Positions 1 to 11,402 are shown, counted from the stretch's first letter. The stretch is 64,000 nucleotides of DNA from Erythrobacter sp. WG (GCF_026586795.1 NZ_JAPFGY010000001.1:124001-188000), one strand, 5' to 3'. The notes: generated from the sequence alone by a model not told the origin. Numbers and translations: made by a program.

Positions 1-134
1 TCGCACCCCGTTCCCCTTGCCTTTCGCCGCCCATGCGCCTAAGCGCGCGCACTTCACCGACACGAATCAATCAGCCAGCCTGGCGACAAGGGCTGCCATG
101 GCCGGTTCCGACGTGTCTCATGCAGGAGATGAAA

Positions 135-338
135 ATGCCCAAGCTCAAGACCAAGAGCGGTGTGAAGAAGCGCTTCAAGATCACCGCCACCGGCAAGGTC
201 AAGCACGGCGTCGCTGGCAAGCGTCACCGCCTGATCAGCCACAACGCCAAGTATATCCGCACCAACCGCGGCACCTCGGTCCTGTCGGCCAACGATACGC
301 CGACGATCAAGAAGTGGGCGCCCTACGGGCTGGATTGA
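135..338 (+). CDS. rpmI: 50S ribosomal protein L35
   Basis: This is a 67-residue, very basic protein of the large ribosomal subunit. It opens with [14 protein letters not shown] and keeps the family's core KRHRLISH, so identity is clear, and the length is usual for L35. The open frame extends further upstream, but the ATG at 135 gives the conserved N-terminus and has a good Shine-Dalgarno (AGGAG at 124-128). A near ATG at 129 in the same frame is less likely. rplT follows 130 bases later in the usual order. infC, which often precedes this pair, is not present in the 134 bases before it, and those bases show no gene. Confidence 0.97.
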   Translation: MPKLKTKSGVKKRFKITATGKVKHGVAGKRHRLISHNAKYIRTNRGTSVLSANDTPTIKKWAPYGLD

Positions 339-373
339 TCTGAGGGGCTGACGCCGCCTCGACTGCCATCGCG

Positions 374-421
374 CCCGCCCTTCCGGCCTTACGGAAGTAG
401 CATCAAGGGCGGAAGGGCGGG
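374..421 (+). promoter_or_regulatory. nested, mutually exclusive hairpins between rpmI and rplT
   Basis: A perfect 12-bp inverted repeat pairs 374-385 (CCCGCCCTTCCG) with 410-421 (CGGAAGGGCGGG). Inside it, TTCCG at 381-385 can instead pair with CGGAA at 392-396, so the two folds exclude each other. The structure ends about 48 bases before the rplT start. It could be a terminator/antiterminator or an L20 autoregulatory target, since L20 represses this operon in other bacteria. There is no T-run after it, so a simple intrinsic terminator is unlikely. The function is inferred. Confidence 0.4.
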
Positions 422-468
422 GGCGAGGGCAGGCTTGGCACCCTGAACCAAGAAAAGGATATACTGAT

Positions 469-828
469 ATGGCACGCGTCAAAAGGGGTGTTACCACCCG
501 CGCCAAGCACAAGCGGATTCTGGACCAGGCCAAGGGCTATCGCGGTCGCCGCAAGAACACCATCCGCATCGCCCGTCAGGCGGTCGAGAAGGCCGGGCAA
601 TATGCCTACCGCGACCGCAAGGTGAAGAAGCGGACCTTCCGCGCTCTGTGGATCCAGCGCATCAACGCTGCGGTTCGCATGGAAGGCCTGACCTATTCGC
701 AGTTCATGCACGGCATCAAGCTCGCCGGCATCGAACTCGATCGCAAGGCGATGGCCGATCTCGCGATGAACGAAGGCGGCGCCTTCAAGGCCGTGATCGC
801 CCAGGCGAAAGCTGCTTTGCCGGCCTGA
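469..828 (+). CDS. rplT: 50S ribosomal protein L20
   Basis: This 119-residue basic protein binds 23S rRNA early in assembly of the large subunit and in many bacteria also represses its own operon. The start [18 protein letters not shown], the central [21 protein letters not shown] and the C-terminal helical part match L20 throughout, at the usual length. An AAGGA-type ribosome site lies about ten bases before the ATG. The gene follows rpmI and is closed by a hairpin terminator at 888-918, which separates it from pheS. Confidence 0.98.
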   Translation: MARVKRGVTTRAKHKRILDQAKGYRGRRKNTIRIARQAVEKAGQYAYRDRKVKKRTFRALWIQRINAAVRMEGLTYSQFMHGIKLAGIELDRKAMADLAMNEGGAFKAVIAQAKAALPA

Positions 829-887
829 CGCCGGCGGGGGCCGCTCTGCCGGCGCAAGCCGCAGGGCTCCGGCCTGGCACGGATCGA

Positions 888-918
888 GGGCGGGTTCCCC
901 ACGGGGAGCCCGCCCTTT
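888..918 (+). terminator. intrinsic terminator after rplT
   Basis: A 13-bp stem pairs 888-900 (GGGCGGGTTCCCC) with 903-915 (GGGGAGCCCGCCC), with one G-U pair and a tiny loop, followed by TTT. It lies 60 bases after the rplT stop and well before pheS. Confidence 0.7.
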
Positions 919-1073
919 CCATTGCTGCGCCTTGTGGAGCAGCCCCGCCCCGCCCCGGCCCCCGACCTGCTTCGGTCCGTGCGGCGGCGCAGCGGCGTCC
1001 TCTCCCTTTGCAATGCGGGCGAATTGCCGCTAGCGGGCGGCGGCAAAATCCTCGCGCAGAGCACCCTGTTTTC

Positions 1074-2174
1074 ATGACCGACATCACATCCCGGACCGAG
1101 GCCGCGCTGGCCGCGATCGCCGCAGCATCAAGCCTCGACGCACTCGAGGCCGAGCGGCTCGAAACCCTCGGCAAGAAGGGCTGGGTGAGCCTTGAACTGA
1201 AGACCCTGGGCGGGATGAGCCCCGAGGAGCGCACGGCGGCGGCCCCCGCGATCCAGTCCGCCCGCGCCCGCATTGCCGAGGCGCTGGAGGCGAAGAAGGC
1301 CGCGCTCGAGGCCGCGGCGCTCGAAGAGCAGCTGGCGCGCGAGACGGTCGATCTTACCCTGCCTGCCGTCGCCGCGCCCAAGGGTTCGGTGCACCCCGTC
1401 AGTCAGGTGATGGACGAACTGGCCGAAATCTTCGCCGACTTGGGCTTCGCGGTCGCCACCGGGCCCGAAATCGAGGACGACTGGCACAACTTCACCGCGC
1501 TCAACATGGACGAGACCCACCCGGCGCGGGCGATGCATGACACGTTCTATTTCCCCGATAAGACCACTGACGGGAAGGACATCCTCCTGCGCACCCACAC
1601 CTCGCCGGTGCAGGTCCGCGCCATGATCCAGCAGGGCGCGCCGATCCGCGTGATCGCTCCGGGCCGCGTGTACCGCTCGGACAGCGACGCGACCCACACC
1701 CCGATGTTCCACCAGGTCGAGGGCATGGTGATCGACAAGGGCATCCACCTCGGCCACCTCAAGTGGACGCTGGAGACCTTCTTCAAGGCCTTCTTCGAGC
1801 GCGAGGACATCGTCCTGCGCCTGCGCCCCTCCTACTTCCCCTTCACCGAACCGAGCGTCGAAGTCGATGTCGGCTATTCGAACGAGGGCGGCCGCCGCGT
1901 CGTCGGCGGGCACGGCGATGCGCCGGGCCATGCATGGATGGAGTTGGGCGGCAGCGGGATGATGAACCCGCGTGTGCTCGCCGCCGGGGGTCTCGATCCC
2001 GCCGAGTGGCAGGGTTTCGCCTTCGGCCTCGGGATCGACCGCATCGCGATGCTCAAATACGGGATGAACGACCTGCGCGCCTTCTTCGACGGCGATCCGC
2101 GCTGGCTGCAGCATTATGGCTTCTCGCCCTTCGACCAGCCGACCCTGTCCGCCGGCGTGGGAGCCCGCGCATGA
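1074..2174 (+). CDS. pheS: phenylalanine--tRNA ligase, alpha subunit
   Basis: Catalytic subunit (366 residues) of the alpha2beta2 enzyme that charges tRNA-Phe. An N-terminal coiled-coil (about residues 1-95, rich in Ala/Glu/Lys) precedes the class II synthetase core. Motif 2 is visible as [18 protein letters not shown] near residues 197-214, and motif 3 as [17 protein letters not shown] near 316-332. The ATG at 1074 gives the usual N-terminus ([15 protein letters not shown]); the frame is open further upstream but without homology. pheT follows after a 121-base spacer carrying an inverted repeat. Confidence 0.97.
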   Translation: MTDITSRTEAALAAIAAASSLDALEAERLETLGKKGWVSLELKTLGGMSPEERTAAAPAIQSARARIAEALEAKKAALEAAALEEQLARETVDLTLPAVAAPKGSVHPVSQVMDELAEIFADLGFAVATGPEIEDDWHNFTALNMDETHPARAMHDTFYFPDKTTDGKDILLRTHTSPVQVRAMIQQGAPIRVIAPGRVYRSDSDATHTPMFHQVEGMVIDKGIHLGHLKWTLETFFKAFFEREDIVLRLRPSYFPFTEPSVEVDVGYSNEGGRRVVGGHGDAPGHAWMELGGSGMMNPRVLAAGGLDPAEWQGFAFGLGIDRIAMLKYGMNDLRAFFDGDPRWLQHYGFSPFDQPTLSAGVGARA

Positions 2175-2191
2175 TCGTCCTGCTGCACACC

Positions 2192-2264
2192 CCGTTCGTG
2201 TCGAGCGAAGTCGAGACACGCTTGTGCACCGCCCGGGCCTCTCGACTTCACTCGAGGCGAACGG
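2192..2264. repeat. REP-like inverted repeat between pheS and pheT
   Basis: Two 25-base arms, 2192-2216 and 2240-2264, are inverted copies of each other with four mismatches. Each begins CCGTTCG and ends GAAGTCGAGA when read inward. The same element occurs at 7868-7932, and a sister element with the same CCGTTCG ends lies at 47497-47584. It sits inside an apparent operon, so transcription probably reads through it. Confidence 0.75.
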
Positions 2265-2295
2265 AGGCCGGTGCTCGCAAGGCGGAGGTTGCCCG

Positions 2296-4683
2296 ATGAA
2301 GTTCTCGCTGACCTGGCTCAAGGACCACCTTGAGACCACCGCCACCGTTTCGGAGATCTGCGATGCATTGAACGCCATCGGCCTCGAGGTCGAAGGCGTC
2401 GAAGACCCGGCGGAAAAGCTCGCCGGCTTCCGCATCGCTCACGTGCTGACCGCCGCGCGCCACCCCGATGCCGACAAGCTCCAGGTGCTGACCGTCGACA
2501 CGGGCGAGGGCCAGCCACTGCAGGTCGTGTGCGGCGCGCCCAATGCGCGGGCCGGGATGAAGGGCGTGCTGGGGCTCCCCGGCGCGGTCGTCCCCGCCAA
2601 CGGCATGGTGCTGAGGAAGAGCGCGATCCGCGGTGTCGAATCGAACGGCATGATGTGTTCGACCCGCGAGCTCGAACTGGGCGAGGATCACGACGGCATC
2701 ATCGAACTGCCCGACGACGCGCCGGTCGGAACGGCGTTCTCGGACTATCACGGCAGCGATCCGGTGATCGAGGTCGCCGTGACCCCCAATCGCCCGGATT
2801 GCATGGGCGTCTACGGCATCGCCCGCGATCTGGCCGCCAAAGGCCTGGGGACGCTGAAGCCGATTGCCATGCCCGCCTTCACCGCGAGCGGTGCCTGCCC
2901 GGTCGAAATCCGCACCGACGACGCGCAAGGCTGCCCGGCCTTCTATGGCCGCGTCGTGAAGGGCGTGCGCAATGGCCCCTCGCCCGAGTGGCTCCAGCAG
3001 CGCCTCAAGAGCGCAGGGCAGCGCCCGATCTCGCTGCTGGTCGACCTCACCAACTACCTGATGCTCGGCTTCGGGCGTCCGGCGCACGCCTATGACCTTG
3101 CCAAGCTGCAAGGTGCGGTGGTGGCGCGGCGCGCGCAGGACGGCGAAGAAGTGCTGGCGCTCAACGAAAAGACCTACCGGCTCGATCCCGAGATGGTCGT
3201 GATCGCCGACGACACCCAGGTCCACGACATCGCCGGGATCATGGGCGGCGAGCATTCGGGCGTGTCGGAGGGCACGACCGACGTGCTGCTCGAAATCGCC
3301 TATTTCGACCCCGCCCGCATCGGCGCGACCGGGCGCAAGCTGGGCTTGTCCAGCGATGCCCGCACCCGTTTCGAGCGCGGCGTGGACCCCGAGTTCCTCG
3401 ACGCCGGGCTTGACCTCCTCACCGGCCTCATCGTCGAGCTTGCAGGCGGCCAGCCCAGCGAGGCGGTGCGCGCCGGTTCGCCGCCGTCGCAGGCGAAGGT
3501 CGTCGCCTTCGACCCCGGCCTCACCACCCGCCTCGGCGGGGTGGAGGTGCCCGAGGGCGAGCAGAAGCGCATCCTCGAGAGCCTCGGCTTCACCGTGGGC
3601 GAGGGCTGGCAGGTCACCTGCCCGCTGCGCCGCCACGACATCGAAGGCCCGGCCGACCTCGTCGAGGAGGTCGTGCGCATCCACGGCCTCGACAAGGTCG
3701 CCAGTGTCGCGCTCCCCCGCGTGGAGGGCGTCGCGCGCCCCACCGCCACGCCGCAGCAGAGGCTGGAACGGGGCCTGCGCCGCGCCGCCGCCGCGAGCGG
3801 GCTCAACGAAGCGGTGACGTGGTCCTTCCTGCCCACCTGGGCGGCGGAGCATTTCGCGTCCGACCAGCCCCTCTGGGTCCTCGCCAACCCGATCAGCGAG
3901 GACATGAAGGCGATGCGCCCCTCGCTGCTCCCCGGCCTGCTGATGGCGGCCAAGCGCAATGCCGATCGCGGCGCGCCCGGCTCACGCCTATTCGAGATCG
4001 GGCGGCGTTACTTCCGGGGTGCGAACGGGCTCAGCGACGAGAAGCCGACCCTCGGCATCGTGCTCGCGGGCGAGAAGACCCCGCGCGGGTGGCAGAGTGG
4101 CAAGGCGCAGGCCTTCGACGCCTATGACGCCAAGGCGCTCGCGCTTCAGCTGCTCGAGGCGGCTGGCGCTCCCGTGGCCAACCTGATGGTGATGGGGGAA
4201 GCGGGACCGCAGTTCCACCCCGGCCAATCGGCCACCCTGCGCCTCGGCCCCAAGGTGGTGCTGGCGCGCTTCGGGATGGTGCATCCCTCGACCCTCAAGG
4301 CCTTTGACGCCGACGGGCCGATCGCCGCCGTGGAACTGTTCCTCGACGCGATCCCGCCGAAGAAGAACGCCGCCTTCGCGCGCCCCGGCTTTACCCCGCC
4401 CGCCTTGCAGGCCGTGACCCGCGACTTTGCCTTCCTCGTTCCGGCGACGCTGGCGGCGGGCGACCTCGTGCGCAGCGTTCAGGGCGCGGACAAGGTGGCG
4501 ATTACCGGCGTTCGCGTCTTCGACGTCTTCGCCGGGCAGGGCGTTCCCGAGGGCAAGAAGTCCGTCGCGGTCGAAGTCACCCTCCAGCCGGGCGAGGCGA
4601 GCTTCAAGGACGCCGACCTCAAGGCCATCGCCGAGAAGGTCGTCGCCGCCGCGGCCAAGCTGGGCGGGGAGCTGCGGGGATGA
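2296..4683 (+). CDS. pheT: phenylalanine--tRNA ligase, beta subunit
   Basis: Large subunit (795 residues, standard length) of phenylalanyl-tRNA synthetase. The order of domains fits the family: start MKFSLTWLKDHLE, OB-fold tRNA-binding domain (about residues 40-150, with ADKLQVLTVDTG and CGAPNAR), B3/B4 editing region (about 210-380), B5 domain (about 400-475), core-like domain, and C-terminal anticodon-binding FDX-ACB domain (about 700-795). The ATG at 2296 is chosen because it gives the conserved N-terminus and has GGAGG a few bases upstream; an upstream extension of the frame is not homologous. The stop overlaps the start of the next gene (ATGA). Confidence 0.97.
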   Translation: MKFSLTWLKDHLETTATVSEICDALNAIGLEVEGVEDPAEKLAGFRIAHVLTAARHPDADKLQVLTVDTGEGQPLQVVCGAPNARAGMKGVLGLPGAVVPANGMVLRKSAIRGVESNGMMCSTRELELGEDHDGIIELPDDAPVGTAFSDYHGSDPVIEVAVTPNRPDCMGVYGIARDLAAKGLGTLKPIAMPAFTASGACPVEIRTDDAQGCPAFYGRVVKGVRNGPSPEWLQQRLKSAGQRPISLLVDLTNYLMLGFGRPAHAYDLAKLQGAVVARRAQDGEEVLALNEKTYRLDPEMVVIADDTQVHDIAGIMGGEHSGVSEGTTDVLLEIAYFDPARIGATGRKLGLSSDARTRFERGVDPEFLDAGLDLLTGLIVELAGGQPSEAVRAGSPPSQAKVVAFDPGLTTRLGGVEVPEGEQKRILESLGFTVGEGWQVTCPLRRHDIEGPADLVEEVVRIHGLDKVASVALPRVEGVARPTATPQQRLERGLRRAAAASGLNEAVTWSFLPTWAAEHFASDQPLWVLANPISEDMKAMRPSLLPGLLMAAKRNADRGAPGSRLFEIGRRYFRGANGLSDEKPTLGIVLAGEKTPRGWQSGKAQAFDAYDAKALALQLLEAAGAPVANLMVMGEAGPQFHPGQSATLRLGPKVVLARFGMVHPSTLKAFDADGPIAAVELFLDAIPPKKNAAFARPGFTPPALQAVTRDFAFLVPATLAAGDLVRSVQGADKVAITGVRVFDVFAGQGVPEGKKSVAVEVTLQPGEASFKDADLKAIAEKVVAAAAKLGGELRG

Positions 4684-5429
4684 GCAAGACCGCCTTCGTC
4701 ACCGGCGCCACCGCCGGCATCGGCCTTGCCACCGTCCGCCGCCTCGTCGCGGACGGCTGGCGCTGCGTCGCCACCGGGCGGCGGCAGGAACGGCTCGATG
4801 CGCTGGTGGCGGAGCTTGGGCCGGACAAGGTTCACACCGCCTGCTTCGACGTGCGCGACACCGCCGCGCTCGATGCCGCACTGGCGAACCTGCCCGAGGT
4901 GTTCCGCGATCTCGATCTGCTGGTGAACAATGCCGGCCTTGCCCAAGGGCTTTCCGCCGCGCAGAATGCCGATCTCGCCAACTGGCAGACGATGATCGAC
5001 ACCAACGTGACCGCGATGGTGACGGTGACCCGCAAGCTGCTGCCCCAGCTGATCGAGCGCAAGGGCGCGATCATCGCCATCGGCTCGGTGGCGGGGAACT
5101 ACATCTACCCGGGCGGCAACGTCTACGCTGGCTCCAAGGCCTTTGTGAACCACTTCACGCTCGCCCTGCGCGCGGACCTTCATGGCACCGGCGTGCGCGT
5201 GACCAGCATCGAGCCCGGGATGGTCGAGACCGAGTTCACGCTGGTGCGCACCGGCAGCCAGCAGGCCTCGGACGACCTCTATCGCGGCATGAACCCGATG
5301 ACCGCCGCAGATATCGCCGACACCATCGGCTGGATCGCCGCCCTCCCGCCGCACCTCAACATCAACCGGATCGAGCTGATGCCGGTCAACCAGGATTTCG
5401 CGGGTTTCCGGGTGGCGCGGGAAGGCTGA
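4680..5429 (+). CDS. SDR family NADP-dependent 3-hydroxy acid dehydrogenase (YdfG-like)
   Basis: A 249-residue short-chain dehydrogenase. The cofactor motif TGATAGIG lies at residues 8-15, followed by NNAG and the catalytic Ser/YxxxK signature (YAGSK). A basic residue pair (GRRQER) after the second strand suggests NADP(H). Overall it resembles YdfG, which oxidises serine, allo-threonine and related 3-hydroxy acids. Its ATG overlaps the pheT stop, so it is probably translationally coupled to the synthetase genes; whether that coupling has meaning is unknown. Exact substrate is inferred. Confidence 0.85.
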   Translation: MSKTAFVTGATAGIGLATVRRLVADGWRCVATGRRQERLDALVAELGPDKVHTACFDVRDTAALDAALANLPEVFRDLDLLVNNAGLAQGLSAAQNADLANWQTMIDTNVTAMVTVTRKLLPQLIERKGAIIAIGSVAGNYIYPGGNVYAGSKAFVNHFTLALRADLHGTGVRVTSIEPGMVETEFTLVRTGSQQASDDLYRGMNPMTAADIADTIGWIAALPPHLNINRIELMPVNQDFAGFRVAREG

Positions 5430-5455
5430 TCCCGAGACCCGCGCGGCGCAGCGCC

Positions 5456-6184
5456 TTAGTTGCCCCAGTCGTCGCTCCTCGGCGTATTCGCGCCCCAACC
5501 ACCGCTGTTTTGCGAGGCATCCGGACCCCAGCCGCCGCTCTTGCGGGGTGCGCCGGTGCTCATGGTGCTCGTGCTCTTGGGCGTGTTCGAGCCCCAGCCG
5601 CCGGCCTGCGACGAGGTGCTGAAACGGCGCTCCTCCTGCTCCATCCGCGAGAACATCGCCGCCGTTTCGTTGGCCTCGGCGATCTGCTCCTTCATGCCGG
5701 GGATGGCACTGGCCGCCGCTTCGCCGGCGGGATTGAGGGCCATCATGTTGAAAGGCCGCTTCTCGATCGCGGCATCGACGTGTTCCTGCGCAACCTTGTC
5801 CATCAGCGCCATGATGTAGCCGTGCGACTTCATCGCCTTGCTGGCGCGCTCGGCATTCTTGCCGACCGGCGGTTCGACGGTGGTGGTCACCGAGGAGCCC
5901 GTGCCGTCGGGCTCGACCTTGGTGACGAAGCGCATCAGCTCGACGCCGCCCTCGCCGATCAGCGCGGTCACGACCGTCTCGTTGTCGGGCCGGGTCACGC
6001 GGCTGCCCTTCACATACGTGCCGAGAACGTGGGTGGGCAGATAGGCGCTGCTGATCGCCGCGCGCGCCTGCGTGGGCGCGACCTCGTAATATTGCGCGCC
6101 CGAGCCCATGCCGAGCCACAGCACGCCGCCGAGCGGCACGGCCGACATCATGGCGATGCGGATTGCGAGTGAAATTGGTTCCAT
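5456..6184 (-). CDS. membrane-anchored protein with Trp-Gly C-terminal repeats
   Basis: A 242-residue protein of unknown function. The start at 6184 gives an uncleaved-looking hydrophobic N-terminus (ISLAIRIAMMSAVPLGGVLWLGMG), which suggests an inner-membrane anchor or signal. A soluble middle part follows (about residues 35-180, with a predicted helical stretch AIPGMKEQIAEANETAAMF). The tail holds four spaced copies of a GGWG or DDWG core (GGWGSNTP, GGWGPDAS, GGWGANTP, DDWGN), a low-complexity repeat seldom seen in enzymes and perhaps a binding or cell-wall tether. The gene converges on the reductase at 4680-5429 with only 26 bases between, and diverges from prfC. Confidence 0.6.
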   Translation of the reverse strand: MEPISLAIRIAMMSAVPLGGVLWLGMGSGAQYYEVAPTQARAAISSAYLPTHVLGTYVKGSRVTRPDNETVVTALIGEGGVELMRFVTKVEPDGTGSSVTTTVEPPVGKNAERASKAMKSHGYIMALMDKVAQEHVDAAIEKRPFNMMALNPAGEAAASAIPGMKEQIAEANETAAMFSRMEQEERRFSTSSQAGGWGSNTPKSTSTMSTGAPRKSGGWGPDASQNSGGWGANTPRSDDWGN

Positions 6185-6322
6185 CGGCTGCGCTCCCCTT
6201 GACGCATTGTCGTCAGCGGCATGATGGCAGAAAGGCTTTACCCAGTCGTAAACGCTCGTAAACGCACGCCTATTCGCCTTTGCATGGACGGTTTGTGCAA
6301 ACCCCGCTATGCGCGCGGCCCC

Positions 6323-7858
<1,536 letters not shown>

Positions 7859-7867
7859 AACCCGCCC

Positions 7868-7932
7868 CCGTTCGCCTCGAGCGAAGTCGAGAGGCTTGTT
7901 CGGGGTGTCTCGACTGCGCTCGACACGAACGG
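7868..7932. repeat. REP-like inverted repeat after prfC
   Basis: Arms 7868-7892 and 7908-7932 are inverted 25-base copies with a 15-base loop. The left arm matches the right arm of the element at 2192-2264 almost exactly once inverted, so both belong to one dispersed family. The hairpin may also help end prfC transcription. Confidence 0.75.
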
Positions 7933-7981
7933 GAGCGCGGGTGACTTGCCCAAACCCCGCAGTTTGGCCAAAGCATCCCCC

Positions 7982-8851
7982 ATGCACACCGCCGCCCCGA
8001 CCTCGCAGACCTTCATCTCGCAGCGCCTTCGGCTGAACTACCTCGACTGGGGCGGGCGGGGGAAGCCGCCGCTGGTGCTGGTGCATGGCGGCCGCGATCA
8101 TGCGCGCTCCTGGGACTGGACCGCCGAGGCGCTCCGCGCGGATTACCACGTCATCGCCATGGACCATCGCGGTCACGGCGACAGCGACTGGGTCTCGGAC
8201 GGGGTCTATACCGCCGCCGACATGGTCTATGACCTTGCGCAGCTGATCCACCAATTGGGCGTCGGCCCGGTGCGGATGGTGGCGCATTCGATGGGCGGGA
8301 ATGTCGCGCTGCGCTATGCCGGGGCCTTCCCGGACATGGTGACCAAGCTGGTGGCGATCGAGGGCCTCGGCCCCTCGCCCGAATGGCGCGAGAAGCAGCG
8401 CAGCCAGCCTTACCCGGAACGCCTCGCCGAATGGATCGAGAAGAAGCGCAAGGCCGCCGGGCGCTCCCCGCGCAAATACGAGAGCATTGAGGCCGCCTTC
8501 GCCCGCATGATCGAGGAGAACGCCTACCTCACCGAGGAACAGGCGCGCCATCTCACCGTCCACGGCGTCAACCGCAACGAGGACGGCACCTACAGCTGGA
8601 AGTTCGATCCACACCTCAACGTCTGGCCGGTCGAGGATATCGGCGATGAGTTCATCGAGCAGCTGTGGGGCGCGATCACCTGTCCGACGCTGCTGCTCTA
8701 CGGCGCGGATTCGTGGGCCTCGAACCCGGAGAAGGACGGCCGCATCGCCCACTTCAACACCGCGCGGGTGATCGAGTTCGAGAAGGCGGGTCACTGGCTC
8801 CACCACGACCAGTTCGACCGTTTCATCGCGACCTTGCGCGATTTCTTGTAG
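7982..8851 (+). CDS. alpha/beta hydrolase
   Basis: A 289-residue single-domain alpha/beta hydrolase. The oxyanion-hole motif HGGRDHARSW sits near residue 37, the nucleophile elbow is VAHSMGGN with Ser103, and the likely catalytic histidine is in AGHWLHHDQF near the C-terminus. No signal peptide is visible, so it acts in the cytoplasm. Substrate cannot be read from the sequence; haloalkane dehalogenase, epoxide hydrolase and esterase relatives share this outline. The ATG at 7982 is preferred; a TTG at 7946 in the same frame would add 12 residues and has a GGGAG upstream, so the start is uncertain. The PNPOx-like gene follows 28 bases later. Confidence 0.8.
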   Translation: MHTAAPTSQTFISQRLRLNYLDWGGRGKPPLVLVHGGRDHARSWDWTAEALRADYHVIAMDHRGHGDSDWVSDGVYTAADMVYDLAQLIHQLGVGPVRMVAHSMGGNVALRYAGAFPDMVTKLVAIEGLGPSPEWREKQRSQPYPERLAEWIEKKRKAAGRSPRKYESIEAAFARMIEENAYLTEEQARHLTVHGVNRNEDGTYSWKFDPHLNVWPVEDIGDEFIEQLWGAITCPTLLLYGADSWASNPEKDGRIAHFNTARVIEFEKAGHWLHHDQFDRFIATLRDFL

Positions 8852-8879
8852 GAAGGGCTGCAAAGGGGGAGGGGCAGGC

Positions 8880-9452
8880 ATGGCGGATTTCTTCGAGGCG
8901 CTTGACCAAAAGCACATCGCCATGATCGCCGCCCAGCCGGTGTTCTTCGTAGCGACCGCCGCCGAGGGCGCGCGGATCAACCTCAGCCCCAAGGGCTACG
9001 ACGCCTTCCGCGTGCTCTCGCCCACCCGGGTCGCCTATCTCGACCTTGGCGGATCGGGCAACGAGACGCACGCGCACCTCGCGGCTGATGCCAATGAAAA
9101 TGGGGGGCGCATCACGGTGATGTTCTGCAACTTCCAGCAGCCTGCCCTGATCCTCCGCCTCTACGGGCGCGGGCGGCCGGTGCTGCCGCAGGACCCCGAC
9201 TGGAGCGATCTGGCCGCGCATTTCACCCTGATGCCCGGCACCCGCCAGATCTTCGATATCGCGGTCGAGAGCGTCCAGTCCTCTTGCGGCTGGGGCGTGC
9301 CGTTCATGACGCTGGAGGGTGAACGCGAGACCTTGAAGAAGGCGCATCGCCAGTCCGATCCGGCACAGTGGGAGGCCAAGACCGCTGCTCGCACCCGCAG
9401 CATCGACGGACTGCCGACCCGCGCCACGGACCGTTTCATCACGGGTGAATGA
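8880..9452 (+). CDS. pyridoxamine 5'-phosphate oxidase family protein
   Basis: A 190-residue protein with the split-barrel flavin-binding fold: QPVFFVATAAEGARINLSPKG near residues 19-39 and the strand-rich RITVMFCNFQQPALILRLYGRG near 78-99 are typical of this superfamily. Members reduce or oxidise small molecules with FMN or F420, or bind haem, and the actual substrate here is unknown. It starts 29 bases after the hydrolase and probably shares its transcript. Confidence 0.75.
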   Translation: MADFFEALDQKHIAMIAAQPVFFVATAAEGARINLSPKGYDAFRVLSPTRVAYLDLGGSGNETHAHLAADANENGGRITVMFCNFQQPALILRLYGRGRPVLPQDPDWSDLAAHFTLMPGTRQIFDIAVESVQSSCGWGVPFMTLEGERETLKKAHRQSDPAQWEAKTAARTRSIDGLPTRATDRFITGE

Positions 9453-9540
9453 CGCAATTCGGGCCGATCCTGCACATGAATTAAGCAGATGATGAATTTG
9501 TAGGCACGTGTTCTTCCGCAGGTGCGAAGAAGCGCGCTGA

Positions 9541-9969
<429 letters not shown>

Positions 9970-9983
9970 GGGGGCCCAAAGCA

Positions 9984-11402
9984 ATGAAGCGCATTCTCTC
10001 CAATCTTGCGGTGGCCGCGACCGGGGCGGCGCTGCTCGCCGCACCGGCCCTCGCCGCGCCCGCGGCGGCACCCGCGCCGTTCGTTCCCACCGCCGAGATG
10101 GTCAACAAGGGCGATGTCGCCTGGATGATGGTTTCGACCGCTTTTGTGCTGCTGATGAGCGTGCCCGCACTCGCGCTGTTCTACGGCGGTCTGGTGCGCG
10201 CGAAGAACATGCTAAGCGTGCTGATGCAGGTGCTCACCATCGTCTGCGTTGCCGCGCTGGTGTGGTTCGGGTGGGGCTACTCGATGGCCTTCACCTCGAC
10301 CGGCACGCCCTTCCCGGCGCTGTTCGGCGGGCTCGACAAGGCCTTCCTCAAGGGCGTGAGCGTCACCAGCCTCGCCGCGACCTTCTCGAACGGGGTTTAT
10401 CTCCCCGAGCTGGTCTTCGTGATGTTCCAGATGACCTTCGCCTGCATCACCCCGGCGCTGATCGTGGGCGCCTTTGCAGAGCGCGTGAAGTTCACCCCGC
10501 TGATCATCTTCGTGGTCGCGTGGATGACGCTCGCCTATTTCCCGATCGCGCACATGGTGTGGTACTGGGCCGGTCCGGACTTCCTCCACGCCGCGCCGAC
10601 CGACACCGGTCTGCTGTGGGGCTGGGGCGCGCTCGACTTCGCCGGCGGCACCGTGGTGCACATCAATGCAGGCATCGCCGGTCTGATCGGCTGCCTCATC
10701 ATCGGCCCGCGCATCGGCTACAAGAAGGAGCCGATGCCCCCGCACAGCCTGGTGATGACCATGATCGGCGCCAGCCTGCTGTGGATTGGCTGGTTCGGGT
10801 TCAACGCCGGCTCGGCGCTCGAATCCAACGCCTTCGCCGCGCTCGCCTTCATCAACACCTTCGTTGCCACCGCGGCAGCGGGTGCGACCTGGGCGATCAT
10901 CGAACAGATCACCCACAAGAAGCCCTCGCTGCTGGGCGGTGTCTCGGGTGTGGTGGCCGGCCTCGTGGCCATCACCCCGGCGGCGGGCTTTGCCCACCCC
11001 GGCACCGCGATCATCCTCGGCGCTGTGGCTTCGGTCATCTGCTACTTCTTCGTCACCACGGTGAAGAACAAGCTGAACTACGACGACAGCCTCGACGTTT
11101 TCGGCATCCACGCCGTGGGCGGGATCGTCGGCGCGATCGGGACCGGCATCGTCGCCGACCCGGCGCTCGGCGGCCAAGGCTGGATCGACTACACCGCGCC
11201 GGTCGCCAAGGCGGGCGAGTACGACCTCGTCGGTCAGGTGATCACCCAGTGCTGGGCGGTCGGCACCACGATCCTGTGGACCGGCGTCGTCTCGGCCGCG
11301 CTGTTCCTGATCCTCAAGGTCACCATCGGCCTGCGTCCCGACGCCGAAGCCGAAACCAACGGCCTCGACATCTCCGAACACGGGGAGCGCGCCTACAACT
11401 AG
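9984..11402 (+). CDS. amtB: ammonium transporter
   Basis: A 472-residue integral membrane channel for ammonium/ammonia. A cleavable signal peptide (about residues 1-25, ending in ALAAPA) is followed by eleven hydrophobic helices. The family mark FYGGLVRAKNMLS is near residue 65, and the twin pore histidines are His226 (GGTVVHINAGIAG) and His376 (FGIHAVGGIVGAIG). It is cotranscribed with glnK, whose product plugs this channel. The operon ends at the strong terminator at 11500-11533. Confidence 0.96.
   Translation: MKRILSNLAVAATGAALLAAPALAAPAAAPAPFVPTAEMVNKGDVAWMMVSTAFVLLMSVPALALFYGGLVRAKNMLSVLMQVLTIVCVAALVWFGWGYSMAFTSTGTPFPALFGGLDKAFLKGVSVTSLAATFSNGVYLPELVFVMFQMTFACITPALIVGAFAERVKFTPLIIFVVAWMTLAYFPIAHMVWYWAGPDFLHAAPTDTGLLWGWGALDFAGGTVVHINAGIAGLIGCLIIGPRIGYKKEPMPPHSLVMTMIGASLLWIGWFGFNAGSALESNAFAALAFINTFVATAAAGATWAIIEQITHKKPSLLGGVSGVVAGLVAITPAAGFAHPGTAIILGAVASVICYFFVTTVKNKLNYDDSLDVFGIHAVGGIVGAIGTGIVADPALGGQGWIDYTAPVAKAGEYDLVGQVITQCWAVGTTILWTGVVSAALFLILKVTIGLRPDAEAETNGLDISEHGERAYN

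Noticed and set aside
9505..9510. CACGTG core near glnK as a second parS site
   Set aside because: The flanks (AGG..TTC) do not continue the palindrome; only the hexamer matches.
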